DNA of 64,000 bases from Bacteroidales bacterium (GCA_028687995.1 JAQTZA010000001.1:124001-188000); one strand, 5' to 3'; numbered from the stretch's first letter, positions 25,554 to 36,257 are shown. The notes: generated by a model from the sequence alone, not told the origin. Numbers and translations are program-made.

Positions 25554-26930
25554 TTACATTTTCGATTTAGCTTTGATAGGTACTGCTACTTTTAGTTTTT
25601 TGCATACCCAAGGTGTAAGTAGGGGCTGGAAAATGAGTGTCGATAAAATTACCCACATACCAATAGGGACCAAACCTTCGACTCCAGGAATCGCTTTTGT
25701 GGAGATCATTACCAACATTACGGCAGGAATAGCACCTGTTTCTCGAACGAATGATATAAACAAAAGTTCGTTAATAGTTAATCGGTTACCACCTATTTTC
25801 GTAAATACACCGAGCGTTACAAAAACTACTAATGGACGCAAAATCAACATAAATACAAACGAGATCAGCAGCCCAATACCTGCATAGTTGAATAGATCAT
25901 TAAAATCGACGAGCGCTCCCAATAAAATAAAAATGATTGGTTTGAAAAATCCATCAGTTACATTTACATAAAAGCCTTCCGACAAATGTAAATCATCTGT
26001 CATACTAAACAACAGACCTGCAATAAATGCCGCTAAGAATCCACTTCCCTCGAATAGTAAGGAAAGTGTAAAAATCATGATTGGCACAAAAATAAAGAAC
26101 ACGATATCGCCGTGAAACTCTTTGCGATATACAATTTTAATCTTTTTCAGAATATACAGAGCTAAAAAGCCGATAAAGCCAAAAATAACACCAAACATAA
26201 ATTGTTTCAAAAGTACTTCACCGCCATGTTCCGAAAAAAGTGTACCAAACCAACTACTAACCGACGTAAAATTAGGAACAGTCAATGCAATACTAATAAA
26301 TACCAAGGTCAGTAAAGAGCCAGTTACATCATTCATTGCACTCTCCGAAACCACAATGTCCTTGGTTAATCCATTCTTAAATTTCAACTCCTTCAAAACT
26401 GGAATAATAGCCGCCGGATCGGTTGAAGAGAGCAATGCTCCTAACAATACAGCTGTGGCGATTGATATTGTCATTCCAACAGCAGCTGAGACAAAGAGTA
26501 AACTGATGGAAAAAAGAAAGGCAGTTATGATTACTCCTGGAAATGCCAAAGCAAATATTTTCAGAAAAATCTTTTTGAAATTACGAAATTCAGTCTCCAA
26601 TCCTCCTCCGAAAAGGATAAGTGCAGCACCTAAACTAATGATTATAAACAACATATCTGAATCCCCGATAATAGGCATAAATAGAGGCTTCGACAGTATA
26701 CCAATAAAAATAGCCACAACGAAACCAGGCAATTTTACTTCTACTGCTGCATACAGAGTAATGAAAGCTGCAATAAGCAAAAAACTTACAGAAAAAAATG
26801 GAAGAATAATGTGGTAATCCTCCCTGTTTTGGAACTGTTGAATGAATTGCGGGAATAATTTACCCATTTCATACATGAAAAAAAAGCAGAGAGCAATCGC
26901 AAAAAGATAAAATGGACGTTTGCTTAACAT
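25554..26930 (-). CDS. Cation/proton antiporter (CPA family)
   Basis: 458 aa with about thirteen transmembrane helices. The discontinuous-helix region ALLSSTDPAAIIPVLKELK (near residue 175) and SESAMNDVTGSLLTL (near 200) carry the Asp residues that bind and exchange Na+ or K+ for protons in CPA transporters. The N-terminal ~40 residues form an extra hydrophobic segment. No C-terminal TrkA-N or CNMP domain follows, so it is not a Kef-type regulated channel. It appears monocistronic, lying between a permease fragment and an intact ABC exporter. The ion is not decided by the sequence. Confidence 0.87.
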   Translation of the reverse strand: MLSKRPFYLFAIALCFFFMYEMGKLFPQFIQQFQNREDYHIILPFFSVSFLLIAAFITLYAAVEVKLPGFVVAIFIGILSKPLFMPIIGDSDMLFIIISLGAALILFGGGLETEFRNFKKIFLKIFALAFPGVIITAFLFSISLLFVSAAVGMTISIATAVLLGALLSSTDPAAIIPVLKELKFKNGLTKDIVVSESAMNDVTGSLLTLVFISIALTVPNFTSVSSWFGTLFSEHGGEVLLKQFMFGVIFGFIGFLALYILKKIKIVYRKEFHGDIVFFIFVPIMIFTLSLLFEGSGFLAAFIAGLLFSMTDDLHLSEGFYVNVTDGFFKPIIFILLGALVDFNDLFNYAGIGLLISFVFMLILRPLVVFVTLGVFTKIGGNRLTINELLFISFVRETGAIPAVMLVMISTKAIPGVEGLVPIGMWVILSTLIFQPLLTPWVCKKLKVAVPIKAKSKM

Positions 26931-27170
26931 ATTATTAGTTTTAAAATGAGAATTTCCTATAGATATTTATTCCGCAAAATTAGTAGTAATAATTTACATA
27001 ATAAGTACAATCTGTCATTTTCATGGACATTATTAGAACTTAATTTAAAAACTCAACCTGCAGTTTTTCTAATTTATTCAAATATAAAATCATGAATATA
27101 GAGTGAATTATCGTCTGATTATTTACTCTAGGTTTTATTTAAAATAAAAAATGAACTGGTGTTTCAATAA

Positions 27171-28472
27171 CTAATACTTCAGCCATTTCCACAACTCTTT
27201 GTAGCTAACCTTTTTACCATACATAAGAATACCAGTACGATAAATTTTTGCAGCCAATCGAGTTGTACCTATAAAAGTAAGGATCAATAGAGATAATGAA
27301 AGGATCTTTTGCCACAATGGCACATCGAACGGCAAACGCACCATCATCACGATGGGTGAAGTAAACGGAATGAGCGAACACCAAAATGCTAATGGACCAT
27401 CGGGATTCTGTGCACTATACATACCTGCATAAAGTGCAAAGATTATTGGAATCGTAATGGGTAACATAAACTGTTGCGTATCGGTTTCACTATCAACTGC
27501 CGAACCAACGGCAGCAAATAATGAAGCATAAAGCAGATAGCCACCCAAGAAATAGAGTACAAAGTAGAATAAGATCTCGCCAAAATTGAATCCACCAAGC
27601 ATCTTCATCATATCAGCAACTTCGCTATTTGGCATCTGTTGCATAGCAGGATTCATACCTTGTATCGCAGTTGTATCGGGCATTTTATTGAGTCCGAAAA
27701 TCAAACCAATGACAAAGAACAATCCCCCAGAAAAAATTACCCAAAGCAAAAACTGTGTCAATCCGACCAAGGCGATTCCAATAATTTTTCCCATCATCAA
27801 CTCAATGGGCTTCACCGATGAAACTAACACTTCGACAATTCGTGAAGTCTTCTCCTCCATCACACCGCGCATTACCATCGCACCATACAAAAAGATAAAC
27901 ATGTAGATCATTACTGTAGAAATGAGTCCAATGGCAGTGGCCAATTCCGCTGAACCCGCCTTATCTTTGCCATCATCAGACCATTTCACGGTGCGAATAT
28001 CGAGCTTTATTTCACTCTCTTTGATAATTTCTTTCAGATTTGGGATGTTGTAAGACGCCAATTTCTCGTTGCTCAACGCTTTATTTAATTGATCAGAGAT
28101 ATAACCTTTTAAATCTGTAGTTACCTGTTTATCTGCAAACAATGTGATTTTATCGGGCCGTAATAACAAATCGCCATCAATCACCAAGAAGGCATAATAT
28201 TCGCTCTCTTCGTTGTTTTTGTATTTCGACATATCGCCACTAAACGGCACAAAGTTGTAACTCTCATTACTTTTGAGCAGATTTACATATTTTCCAGTTG
28301 CATCAACGACGCCAATTTTTTTTGCATCAGAATCTTTGATGGTGGAAAGCAGCAGTGGTACAGCCACTAAGCAGGCAATCAAAATCGGTGTGAGAAAGGT
28401 GAAAATCAGGAACGACTTTTTGTTTACCCTTCGCAAATACTCTTTTCGTATAATTAAACTAATCTTACTCAT
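27171..28472 (-). CDS. ABC-2 type transporter permease (NatB-like)
   Basis: 433 aa. An N-terminal helix (~16-40) is followed by a large extracytoplasmic domain (~45-180) and five to six C-terminal helices including MYMFIFLYGAMVMRGVMEEKTSRIVEVLVSSVKPIELMMGKI, the hallmark of NatB/YhaP-type ABC-2 permeases. It overlaps the ATPase gene by 8 bp, so the two form one exporter. NatAB relatives extrude Na+; others export drugs or peptides, so the substrate is open. Its C-terminal ~30 codons are duplicated as a fragment at 25320-25417. Confidence 0.9.
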   Translation of the reverse strand: MSKISLIIRKEYLRRVNKKSFLIFTFLTPILIACLVAVPLLLSTIKDSDAKKIGVVDATGKYVNLLKSNESYNFVPFSGDMSKYKNNEESEYYAFLVIDGDLLLRPDKITLFADKQVTTDLKGYISDQLNKALSNEKLASYNIPNLKEIIKESEIKLDIRTVKWSDDGKDKAGSAELATAIGLISTVMIYMFIFLYGAMVMRGVMEEKTSRIVEVLVSSVKPIELMMGKIIGIALVGLTQFLLWVIFSGGLFFVIGLIFGLNKMPDTTAIQGMNPAMQQMPNSEVADMMKMLGGFNFGEILFYFVLYFLGGYLLYASLFAAVGSAVDSETDTQQFMLPITIPIIFALYAGMYSAQNPDGPLAFWCSLIPFTSPIVMMVRLPFDVPLWQKILSLSLLILTFIGTTRLAAKIYRTGILMYGKKVSYKELWKWLKY

Positions 28473-29385
28473 GGCTCATCATATTTTGTGGATTCACAAC
28501 TTTGATAAAAACATCTTCCATACTTGGCAACTCCTCTTCGAAAGCGATGATTTCGTGACGCGCGACCAGCATTTTAATCAAATCGTATGACGTGCTATTT
28601 TCGGATGCCTTTACTCTCACCTCAATGCCAAATGATTTCTCTTTTTTCTCTAGCACGACAAAACCGTCGTCGGGCGATGTTTCGAAAGAGTTGCCTAAAA
28701 CTTTGATGCGGTAAGTAAATGTGCGATAACGGTTGCGAATCTCATCCACGCGACCCTGCAACACGACATTTGAGTGATCAATGAGTGATATTTGGTCGCA
28801 AAGCTCCTCCACCGAATTCATATTGTGGGTCGAAAGCAAAATCGTTGCTCCTTTTCGCTTTAACTCAAGAATTTCGTTTTTGAGCAAAACGGCATTCACT
28901 GGGTCGAATCCGCTGAAAGGTTCGTCGAAAATCAGCAATTTGGGTTCGTGAATCACTGTGGTGATAAACTGAACTTTCTGTTGCATTCCTTTCGAAAGTT
29001 CTTCAACTTTTTTGTTCCACCAATCGGTGATTTCGAACTTCTCGAACCAGACTCCGATGCGTTTTTTCGCCTCCTTACTATCCAATCCTTTCAACTGAGC
29101 GAGATACATTGCTTGCTCGCCCACTTTCATTTTTTTGTACAAGCCACGCTCCTCAGGTAAATAGCCGATATGACGTACATCGTCCATCGTGATGGGTTTT
29201 CCGTTGAGCAACACTTCACCACTATCGGGTGCAATAATCTGATTGACAATGCGAATAAGTGTGGTTTTGCCTGCACCATTAGGGCCTAGCAGACCATAAA
29301 TAGAACCTTCTGGCACATGTACCGAAACACCATTGAGTGCAAGGTGTCCGGCATACTGTTTGACTACATTGTTGGTTTGAAGCAT
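28465..29385 (-). CDS. ABC transporter ATP-binding protein
   Basis: 306 aa. Walker A GPNGAGKTT is near residue 34, the ABC signature LSKGMQQKVQ near 129, Walker B LLIFDEPFSGFDP near 154, and the H-loop STHNM near 186. A C-terminal ~80-residue accessory domain follows, as in NatA/CcmA-type ATPases. It drives the permease encoded by the overlapping downstream gene. It is 52 bp downstream of comB; the spacer contains AGGAGAAGTTATAAAGGAG-type words also found, inverted, near 4600-4690. Confidence 0.94.
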   Translation of the reverse strand: MLQTNNVVKQYAGHLALNGVSVHVPEGSIYGLLGPNGAGKTTLIRIVNQIIAPDSGEVLLNGKPITMDDVRHIGYLPEERGLYKKMKVGEQAMYLAQLKGLDSKEAKKRIGVWFEKFEITDWWNKKVEELSKGMQQKVQFITTVIHEPKLLIFDEPFSGFDPVNAVLLKNEILELKRKGATILLSTHNMNSVEELCDQISLIDHSNVVLQGRVDEIRNRYRTFTYRIKVLGNSFETSPDDGFVVLEKKEKSFGIEVRVKASENSTSYDLIKMLVARHEIIAFEEELPSMEDVFIKVVNPQNMMSHE

Positions 29386-29437
29386 AATAATGAGGAGTAA
29401 GGAGAAGTTATAAAGGAGTTAGAGGGAGTTATGAGAA

Positions 29438-30145
29438 TTACTCCTTCAAGACAATTTTGCCATTTTTCAGAATGGGCAATCCTCTGACCATATCAATAGA
29501 GAGACAAAAATTGATTTGATCCAGTAAGTTGTGTTTTTTTAAACGCTGATAATGCTCCGTTTTGGCAATAAACAGAAACGGTTCCGACTTAGCTTGTTCC
29601 CAAAGAGATAAAGCTGCAAAGGAAGAATCAGTCGTTATATCGAAGTCAAGATCAGAAAGGAGCTCCACCAAAGCCCCAGCAAAAAGGGTATCTTCTATGC
29701 TAAAGCGATTGTTCCATCCAGAACAGAGTATAACTACATCGCGCTGCTCACTTTTGCAATAATCCACTACAGAAGCTAGATTAATAAACGACCCAATGAC
29801 CAACGAATGAGCATCTTTAGAAACATTGATTGCCTGTGTACCGTTTGTCGTTGTCAGCACAATGTCGTGATCTTTTACATGGTCGGGTGTGTAGTCAAAT
29901 GGTGAATTACCAAAATCTGCAAAGTCACACTTTGCCACATTTCGCTCCGCTCCTACTAGAAAACCTTGTGCTTTGTAAACTTTGGCTTCTTCTATTGAAG
30001 CTACTGGAATGATACCTTTCGCACCATTCACCAAAGCTGCACAAATGGAAGTGGAAGCTCGAAAAATATCGACAACCACCACTATCGCATCTCTATTCTC
30101 ATAAAAAGAGTAGAGTGCGGGCGAGAGACAGACTTCGACTTTCAT
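29438..30145 (-). CDS. comB: 2-phosphosulfolactate phosphatase family protein
   Basis: 235 aa. Family blocks are [21 protein letters not shown] near residue 21, GERN-like [22 protein letters not shown] near 70 and [10 protein letters not shown] near 98. ComB removes phosphate from 2-phospho-3-sulfolactate in coenzyme M synthesis in archaea, but many bacteria without coenzyme M encode homologues, and their role may be in sulfolactate or another phosphate ester. The start overlaps the gcvT stop by 4 bp. No other coenzyme M genes are in the window. Confidence 0.9.
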   Translation of the reverse strand: MKVEVCLSPALYSFYENRDAIVVVVDIFRASTSICAALVNGAKGIIPVASIEEAKVYKAQGFLVGAERNVAKCDFADFGNSPFDYTPDHVKDHDIVLTTTNGTQAINVSKDAHSLVIGSFINLASVVDYCKSEQRDVVILCSGWNNRFSIEDTLFAGALVELLSDLDFDITTDSSFAALSLWEQAKSEPFLFIAKTEHYQRLKKHNLLDQINFCLSIDMVRGLPILKNGKIVLKE

Positions 30146-31227
30146 TTTCTGAACGGTGTTTTCACCACAGTAGCTTTGATATCTTTGTTACGAATGCGAA
30201 TGGCTATCTCAGTATCGATTTTAGCATAAGCTGTTTGCACATACCCAATACCAATTCCCTCTTTAGTAATAGGAGAGATTGTCCCAGACGTAACCTCACC
30301 TATCACATCGCCATTCAAATTTACAATCTCGTAGTGAGAGCGAGGAATGCCTCTTTCTGTCAATTTGAAAGCGCACATTTTACGCGAGACACCTTCATTT
30401 TTCTGTTTTTCAAGAATGTCACGTGCTATAAAATCACGTCCTTCGTTGAATTTAGTAATCCACCCCAATCCAGCTTCCAATGGCGAAGTTGTATCGTTTA
30501 TCTCATTTCCATAAAGTGAATATCCCATCTCTAAACGCAAAGTATCACGAGCTCCCAATCCAATGGGTTTAATACCAAACTCTGCTCCAGTTTCGAATAC
30601 TTCTTTCCAAATCTGTTCGCCAAATTCGGGATAGAAATAGAGTTCGAAACCTCCCGCACCGGTGTATCCAGTGTTGGCTATAATAACCTCTTTCACACCG
30701 GCCATTTCACCCACAGTAAAATGATAATACGGAATGACTGATAAATCTATTTTTGTGAGTTTTTGAAGAGTAGCTAATGCTTCAGGACCTTGAACGGCTA
30801 ATTGAGCAGTATGATCCGATGCGTTTTCGAGTATGGCTCCGACAGAATTGTTGGCAACGCACCAGTTCCAATCCTTCTCCATATTCGAAGCATTCACAAC
30901 GATCATATACTTTTCAACTTCAAATTGATAGATGATAATGTCATCCACTATCCCACCTTCGTAATTTGGAAAACACGAATATTGTGCTTTACCAATTGAC
31001 AGAAGCGATGGATCGTTTGATGATACTTTTTCTAGAAAAGCCATTGCTTTGGGTCCTTTTACCCAAATTTCACCCATGTGCGATACGTCAAAAACTCCAA
31101 CCGCATTCACAACGGTGTTGTGTTCGTCGATAATTCCGCTATACTCTATGGGCATATTGTAGCCTGCAAACTCGTGCATTTTAGCACCTAACTCTTGGTG
31201 AAATTTGGTAAATGGGGTTGATTTCAT
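30142..31227 (-). CDS. gcvT: Glycine cleavage system T protein (aminomethyltransferase)
   Basis: 361 aa, the normal length. It transfers the methylene group from the H-protein aminomethyl arm to tetrahydrofolate, releasing ammonia. Conserved features are [12 protein letters not shown] near residue 17, [15 protein letters not shown] near 45, the folate-binding Asp in [14 protein letters not shown] near 97, and [21 protein letters not shown] near 224. It lies 23 bp downstream of pepT and overlaps comB. The other glycine cleavage genes (gcvH, gcvP) are not here. Confidence 0.95.
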   Translation of the reverse strand: MKSTPFTKFHQELGAKMHEFAGYNMPIEYSGIIDEHNTVVNAVGVFDVSHMGEIWVKGPKAMAFLEKVSSNDPSLLSIGKAQYSCFPNYEGGIVDDIIIYQFEVEKYMIVVNASNMEKDWNWCVANNSVGAILENASDHTAQLAVQGPEALATLQKLTKIDLSVIPYYHFTVGEMAGVKEVIIANTGYTGAGGFELYFYPEFGEQIWKEVFETGAEFGIKPIGLGARDTLRLEMGYSLYGNEINDTTSPLEAGLGWITKFNEGRDFIARDILEKQKNEGVSRKMCAFKLTERGIPRSHYEIVNLNGDVIGEVTSGTISPITKEGIGIGYVQTAYAKIDTEIAIRIRNKDIKATVVKTPFRK

Positions 31228-31250
31228 TGTGATGTATAATTTTCAATTAA

Positions 31251-32471
31251 TTATGCTTGTTTCTCTAAAAGTTCGGCAATCTTCACAATCACCTGTGTTG
31301 CTTTTTCCATAGATGGCACGGGTACAAACTCAAATCGTCCATGAAAATTATGACCACCTGCAAAGATATTTGGGCAAGGCAATCCTTTGTACGAAAGCTG
31401 CGAACCGTCCGTTCCACCACGAATTGGTTTCACCAAAGGCGTTACACCAACTTGCACCATCGCCTCGTTAGCAAGGTCGATAATGTGCATCACGGGTTCA
31501 ATTTTTTCACGCATGTTGTAGTACTGATCCTTCATTTCAAGTGATGCGCAGTTGTCAAACTCTTTGTTTACTTTACGAATCAGATGTTCCACCTCTTTCT
31601 TGCGACGTTCGAAACGATCACGGTCGTGATCACGAATGATGTATGTCAAAACCGTTTGTTCCACGGTACCTTCGAAATTCACGAGGTGATAAAATCCTTC
31701 GTAACCTTCGGTGTGCTCTGGTGTTTCCCAACGTGGTAGCATCGTGATGAAGTCGTTTGCAATTCGTATCGAATTCAACATTTTATGATATGCATATCCC
31801 GGATGAACATTGCGTCCCTTGATGGTGATTTTAGCTTGTGCAGCATTGAAGTTTTCAAATTCCAATTCTCCAATTTGACCACCATCAATCGTATAAGCCC
31901 ACTCCGCTCCAAATGCTGGAACATCAAATTTATGCGCTCCTTGTCCGATTTCTTCATCTGGCGTGAAACCTATACGAATCTTTCCATGTTTTATTTCAGG
32001 ATGCGCAATCAAATACTCCATCGCAGTAACAATCTCCGCCAAACCTGCTTTGTCATCGGCTCCTAGCAATGTTTTTCCATTGGTGACGACCAACGGTTGA
32101 CCCATATAATCCTCTAATTCAGGAAATTGTGATGGGGAAAGAATCACACCGTTTTGTTCATCCAAAACAATATCGCTCCCATCAAACGTAACCACACGTG
32201 GAGTTACATTTCGACCCGTCATATCGGGGCTTGTATCGAAATGTGAGATAAAACCTATCACCGGTAGATTTTTATCACTGTTCGACGGCAATGTCGCCAT
32301 CAAATAGCCATTTTCGTCGAGCGTCACCTCTTTCATTCCCATTTGCTTCAACTCATTTTCGATGTATTGAGCAAAAATCAATTGACCAGGTGTGCTAGGC
32401 GTCATGTTTGTTTTGTCATCCGACTGAGTGTCGAAAGTCACATATTTCAAAAATCTATCTAAAACTGTCAT
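31251..32471 (-). CDS. pepT: Peptidase T (aminotripeptidase)
   Basis: 406 aa, M20 family zinc aminopeptidase that releases the N-terminal residue of tripeptides. The metal site sequence [11 protein letters not shown] is near residue 74, the bridging Asp in [14 protein letters not shown] near 138, and the catalytic Glu pair in TPDEEIGQG near 170. The late His ligand in [14 protein letters not shown] is near 378. It is cytoplasmic, with no signal. It sits between the TPR gene (39 bp) and gcvT (23 bp) on one strand. Confidence 0.96.
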   Translation of the reverse strand: MTVLDRFLKYVTFDTQSDDKTNMTPSTPGQLIFAQYIENELKQMGMKEVTLDENGYLMATLPSNSDKNLPVIGFISHFDTSPDMTGRNVTPRVVTFDGSDIVLDEQNGVILSPSQFPELEDYMGQPLVVTNGKTLLGADDKAGLAEIVTAMEYLIAHPEIKHGKIRIGFTPDEEIGQGAHKFDVPAFGAEWAYTIDGGQIGELEFENFNAAQAKITIKGRNVHPGYAYHKMLNSIRIANDFITMLPRWETPEHTEGYEGFYHLVNFEGTVEQTVLTYIIRDHDRDRFERRKKEVEHLIRKVNKEFDNCASLEMKDQYYNMREKIEPVMHIIDLANEAMVQVGVTPLVKPIRGGTDGSQLSYKGLPCPNIFAGGHNFHGRFEFVPVPSMEKATQVIVKIAELLEKQA

Positions 32472-32510
32472 ATAAATTATGTGTTAAGTTACGGTTATCG
32501 TTTATAAACT

Positions 32511-33335
32511 TTATTTCGTCTTTTTGAGCCAAGTCGCCAATTCATCGGAGATATATCCTAACGATTTTGATTTCAGAAAATCTTCACGAGCTGTCTTTTG
32601 ATCATATAGCGCATAGTGAATTTTCCCTCGAAGAAAATAATAAGCAGGATCATTTTCAGTAATTGATATTGCTTTATTGATGTCTGATAACGACTTTGTG
32701 TATTTCTGTGTCAAAAAATATAATTCTGCCCGATTGAATAACAAAACATCATCCTTTTGATTTTGAGAAATCAATAAATGATAAATTTTCTCCGATTCGG
32801 TGTATTGTTTTTCTATTTTCAAAATCAAAGCATTGCCCGAAAGTGCTCTGTAGTTTTTGGAATCAATTTTCAACGCCTTTTCAAAACCTTTACGTGCAGA
32901 TGCGGTATCATTCAACGCAACAGAAATTTCTGATTTCGATACCCATGCTTCCACATTTTCTTCCTCTAAAGCTATAATTGTATTGTAATCTTGCAGAGCG
33001 GTCTGTAAACTATCCATTTCTAACAATAACGCGGCTCTATTGAGTAAAATGGTGACAGAATTAGGTGCAAACAACAATCCATTTGTATATGTTTGAAGGG
33101 CCTCACTCCTTTTACCTTGATTGCGTTGCATCGTTCCCATGTTCGACAGTACCCACGCATTTTGCGGATTGGCGGGCTCACTCCTCAAGGCACTACGCAA
33201 ACATTCTTCCGCTTGTGCCCAATCCTTTCCGTCAGTGGCAAGATACGACCGTTCAAGCCACTCTTTATAAGTTTGAGCAAACAAAGATGTAGCTAGAAAG
33301 ATTAAGCTTAAAATTAGAGAAAACCGTTTATGCAT
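32511..33335 (-). CDS. Secreted TPR-repeat protein
   Basis: 274 aa. A signal peptide covers 1-20 (LILSLIFLATSLFAQ), followed by about six tetratricopeptide repeats from ~25 to ~265, for example NPQNAWVLSNMGTMQRNQGKRSEALQTYTNGL. There is no enzymatic motif. TPR domains mediate protein contacts; this one is periplasmic or attached to the envelope. It is 14 bp after the Wzi gene and probably part of the mltG-lipoprotein-wzi-TPR operon, hinting at a role in envelope polysaccharide or peptidoglycan handling. Confidence 0.85.
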   Translation of the reverse strand: MHKRFSLILSLIFLATSLFAQTYKEWLERSYLATDGKDWAQAEECLRSALRSEPANPQNAWVLSNMGTMQRNQGKRSEALQTYTNGLLFAPNSVTILLNRAALLLEMDSLQTALQDYNTIIALEEENVEAWVSKSEISVALNDTASARKGFEKALKIDSKNYRALSGNALILKIEKQYTESEKIYHLLISQNQKDDVLLFNRAELYFLTQKYTKSLSDINKAISITENDPAYYFLRGKIHYALYDQKTAREDFLKSKSLGYISDELATWLKKTK

Positions 33336-33349
33336 CTATTGTAAATTTA

Positions 33350-34858
33350 TTATTTTGTGATCGTTCCTGTTTTAGAAATTTTGAACGAAAAAGCGCTGTT
33401 ATCTCCATACAAGTCACCTCTATCCATTGCTCCGGAAGCGGTGAATTTCCATCCACCCCATCTTTTAGGTGAATAATTGAGTTCTACAAGCATCGATTGC
33501 GAATCTTTTGTCTCCTCAAATGGCAGGTAATGACGACCCCAACCACGACTGACTGTACCCAAAAACCGACCTTCCAGTTCGGATGTGATAGCTGCACTCA
33601 TACCTAAATGGATCGATTTCACCCGATTATTCATCATACGCAACGAACCATTAGAGTTATAAATCGGCGACGAAATCAATGGATTACCATTTGTCATTCC
33701 CCAGTGTTCCCAACCAGTATAGTAGAAATTATTGTAATAATCATCATTACCAGTTGCTTGATCTCTTAGTTTTGCTGTCGGATAATCGGAGGGTGCCCAA
33801 TGTATCGGTCCACTCTGATCGGAAGTTTGAAGATATTCAACGACGACTCCCGTTATCCCTTTATTGATTTTGCTTTCGTACTCTAAGCCCCACAAGCCGT
33901 CCAAACGATTTTGTTTTGCCATTCCCCCAAAATCTTCAAAGAAATTTTCCAAATATACCTTCCATTCATACTCTGGGTTGCTATAATGGAGCATAATATG
34001 CTCACTACCCAAGGTATTTCCAAATACATATTGTTGATCGCCTGTAGCACTTCCTTTATCTCCAGAAGAGGGTATTAATGCCATCATATAATGTTTGAAC
34101 GAGGGTGAAGTATGCTCCATTGTCAAAACACCATTTTTCATAGAATATTTATCTCCAGAAAATTGCATATCCATCTGAAGTGCAATGGTTATTGCCCACG
34201 GTGAATTTTTAAATGCATAATCGGCAGTCATCATTTTTTGGTGATAGATTACCTTTCGATTGTAAAAATTCACAAACGAAGAATTTGTATTTTGAGAATC
34301 AAAAACGACATTTTTAGCTTGAAAATCGCCATCTGTAAACCAACCAAACGCCATAGAACCTTTCAATTTCAAACGATTATGTAATAACCAAGGGAATGAA
34401 ATATAATCATTTGTATTGAGACGCACCATCGGAATCGGACGAGCATTACCAGACCAAGTCATTCCTCCAGAGCTCAATCGTTGATTCTTCAGAATAGAAT
34501 TATACTCCTTGGCACCCATAGAAAGTTCAAACTTTTTAAAACGCAAATCCAAATAGGCTTGTTGGAGAATATAGTTTGAAGTGTAATTTTGCGCCTTTAC
34601 CACATCAAGTCCGACTCTATAATCAACCGATTTATTCAAATCATATTCATTCTTCAACCCTACCTTCACATATCCATTTGGAGTTTCAAGAGAAGATAAT
34701 CCGTGACGATTATTGACTAACCAAAAAGGAGTATGGTCGCCACTCCCACCTACTATTTCACTTTCGAGACGATAAGTTGTTTGCGCTAAAAGAGGATCCA
34801 TTCCAAAAAAAAGAAGAATAAATCCAATACTAATTCCGAAAAAAAGAAGAAAGCGCAT
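33350..34858 (-). CDS. Capsule assembly Wzi-family outer membrane protein
   Basis: 502 aa. Signal peptide at ~1-25 (ISIGFILLFFGMDPLLAQ), then a beta-barrel-like sequence with repeated amphipathic strands. Diagnostic stretches are PFWLVNNRHGLSS near residue 45, LSSGGMTWSGNARPIPMVRL near 130, DGLWGLEYESK near 320 and WEHWGMTNGNPLISSPIY near 380. Wzi proteins help attach or assemble surface polysaccharide at the outer membrane. A clear paralogue is at 61615-63111, also directly behind a paralogous small lipoprotein. Confidence 0.9.
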   Translation of the reverse strand: MRFLLFFGISIGFILLFFGMDPLLAQTTYRLESEIVGGSGDHTPFWLVNNRHGLSSLETPNGYVKVGLKNEYDLNKSVDYRVGLDVVKAQNYTSNYILQQAYLDLRFKKFELSMGAKEYNSILKNQRLSSGGMTWSGNARPIPMVRLNTNDYISFPWLLHNRLKLKGSMAFGWFTDGDFQAKNVVFDSQNTNSSFVNFYNRKVIYHQKMMTADYAFKNSPWAITIALQMDMQFSGDKYSMKNGVLTMEHTSPSFKHYMMALIPSSGDKGSATGDQQYVFGNTLGSEHIMLHYSNPEYEWKVYLENFFEDFGGMAKQNRLDGLWGLEYESKINKGITGVVVEYLQTSDQSGPIHWAPSDYPTAKLRDQATGNDDYYNNFYYTGWEHWGMTNGNPLISSPIYNSNGSLRMMNNRVKSIHLGMSAAITSELEGRFLGTVSRGWGRHYLPFEETKDSQSMLVELNYSPKRWGGWKFTASGAMDRGDLYGDNSAFSFKISKTGTITK

Positions 34859-34870
34859 AATTTGTCGAAA

Positions 34871-35227
34871 TTAGAATTTTCTGAAAAGTAATTCGTGCTC
34901 CACACTCTTCAATTGCAGTGTAGTAGAATTGATTTTTTCAATTTTATAATGTTGAGAATAGGGAACTTTTGCATCCACAAAATCGAAGAACAGAGAATCG
35001 CCCACTTGCGTAAATCGAGCAAACAATTGACTATATAAGAATTCATTTTGTTTCTTTTGGATATCAAGTACATGATTATCAAAACTATAGAAAATCGTAT
35101 CTACTTGATTTTGAATACTTTGTTTGACTTCAGTACGCAATTGCCAACGACCGCGCAAATCAGAATTATAATCTTTGGTACAAGAAACAAGAGCGATAAA
35201 TAATATAAAAGCTATAACTTTTTGCAT
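34871..35227 (-). CDS. Small lipocalin-like lipoprotein
   Basis: 118 aa. A lipoprotein signal is present with the lipobox ALVSC and Cys16 as the acylated residue. The mature part begins DYNSDLRGRWQL and has a beta-rich, lipocalin-like look, with FDNHV and FTQVGDSLFFDFVD in the middle and ending LLFRKF. It lies 4 bp downstream of mltG and 12 bp upstream of the Wzi gene. Its paralogue at 61247-61603 shares DYN-DLRG-WQL, DTIFY-FDNHV and DSLF-DFVD, also paired with a Wzi gene, so the two proteins probably work together. Confidence 0.8.
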   Translation of the reverse strand: MQKVIAFILFIALVSCTKDYNSDLRGRWQLRTEVKQSIQNQVDTIFYSFDNHVLDIQKKQNEFLYSQLFARFTQVGDSLFFDFVDAKVPYSQHYKIEKINSTTLQLKSVEHELLFRKF

Positions 35228-35231
35228 CTCA

Positions 35232-36257
35232 CTACTGGATTTTACGTTTATTCAGTTCTTCTCTATATTTTTGAGCATTCCGATGATGCTCCTCCATTGT
35301 TCGTGCAAATGCGTGCTGGCCAGAAAAATCATATTTGGCACACATATACAAATAATCGTGCTTTTGATAGTTTAGCACAGCATCAATTCCTTCTGCCGAG
35401 GGAACACGGATGGGTCCTGGTGGCAATCCGATATTTTTGTATGTATTATAAGGTGAATCTACCTTTAGGTGCTCGAATAAGATTCGACGAAGTGAGAAGT
35501 CATTCACGGCAAATTTCACGGTTGGATCAGCTTGTAGCGGCATTCCAATTCTATATCGATTCAAATAGAGTCCGGCAATGGCTGGTCTTTCGGCTTTGCT
35601 GTTGCTCTCCTCCTCTACGATGGATGCCATAATCGAAATTTCGATAGGTGTTAATCCCACTTCTTCAGCTTTCACCTTACGATCATTTGTCCAGAAATCC
35701 TGATAAGCTTGGGACATCTTTGTCATAAACTTTTCATACGAGATATTCCAATACATTTCGTACGTATCTGGAATAAACAACGCAGGTATGGTCGCCGTCG
35801 TAAAACCCCATCTGGCACAACTATCTTCATTCGAAAATGCATTTAGCAAGGTCATCGAATCGAGCATCAATTGGTCACCAAATCGACCGGCTAATTGCTC
35901 CTTTGTTCTTATATTATTAAACGTCAATCGAACTGGAGTTTGCCGACCACGATACATTTTTGTAAAAAGAGACCAAACTGATGTACCTTTTTTCGCCTCA
36001 TATTTTCCTACATGAAGGTTGTTTTCATAACCCAGAAAAGTACTAAAGGCTGAAAAGAAAATGCGGGACGAAAAATTCGCATGTATATCTATTTGAGACT
36101 TTACATCTGCATAAGTGGATGTTGGTTTAATATAAACTGAAAATTTTTCTGTGGAGATAGGTTGCAGAAAAATGAGGTAACTCTTAATCAAGGCAAGTAA
36201 TGCCACAACCACCACTATTCTAACAATCAATCGTTTACTTTTCATTTTTGAATTCAT
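35232..36257 (-). CDS. mltG: Endolytic transglycosylase MltG
   Basis: 341 aa. One N-terminal membrane helix (~9-28) is followed by a LysM-like region and the YceG domain. The catalytic glutamate lies in IMASIVEEESNSKAERPAIAGLYLNRYRIGMPLQADPTV near residue 215, and GLPPGPIRVPSAEGIDA near 285 is conserved. MltG cuts nascent peptidoglycan strands in the membrane and helps set glycan chain length. First gene of a minus-strand run with lipoprotein, Wzi and TPR genes. An alternative start at Met5 (MKSKR) is possible. Confidence 0.94.
   Translation of the reverse strand: MNSKMKSKRLIVRIVVVVALLALIKSYLIFLQPISTEKFSVYIKPTSTYADVKSQIDIHANFSSRIFFSAFSTFLGYENNLHVGKYEAKKGTSVWSLFTKMYRGRQTPVRLTFNNIRTKEQLAGRFGDQLMLDSMTLLNAFSNEDSCARWGFTTATIPALFIPDTYEMYWNISYEKFMTKMSQAYQDFWTNDRKVKAEEVGLTPIEISIMASIVEEESNSKAERPAIAGLYLNRYRIGMPLQADPTVKFAVNDFSLRRILFEHLKVDSPYNTYKNIGLPPGPIRVPSAEGIDAVLNYQKHDYLYMCAKYDFSGQHAFARTMEEHHRNAQKYREELNKRKIQ

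Noticed and set aside
26122..26817. Plus-strand open frame across the antiporter gene
   Set aside because: It is the antisense of conserved transmembrane segments of a clear antiporter on the minus strand.
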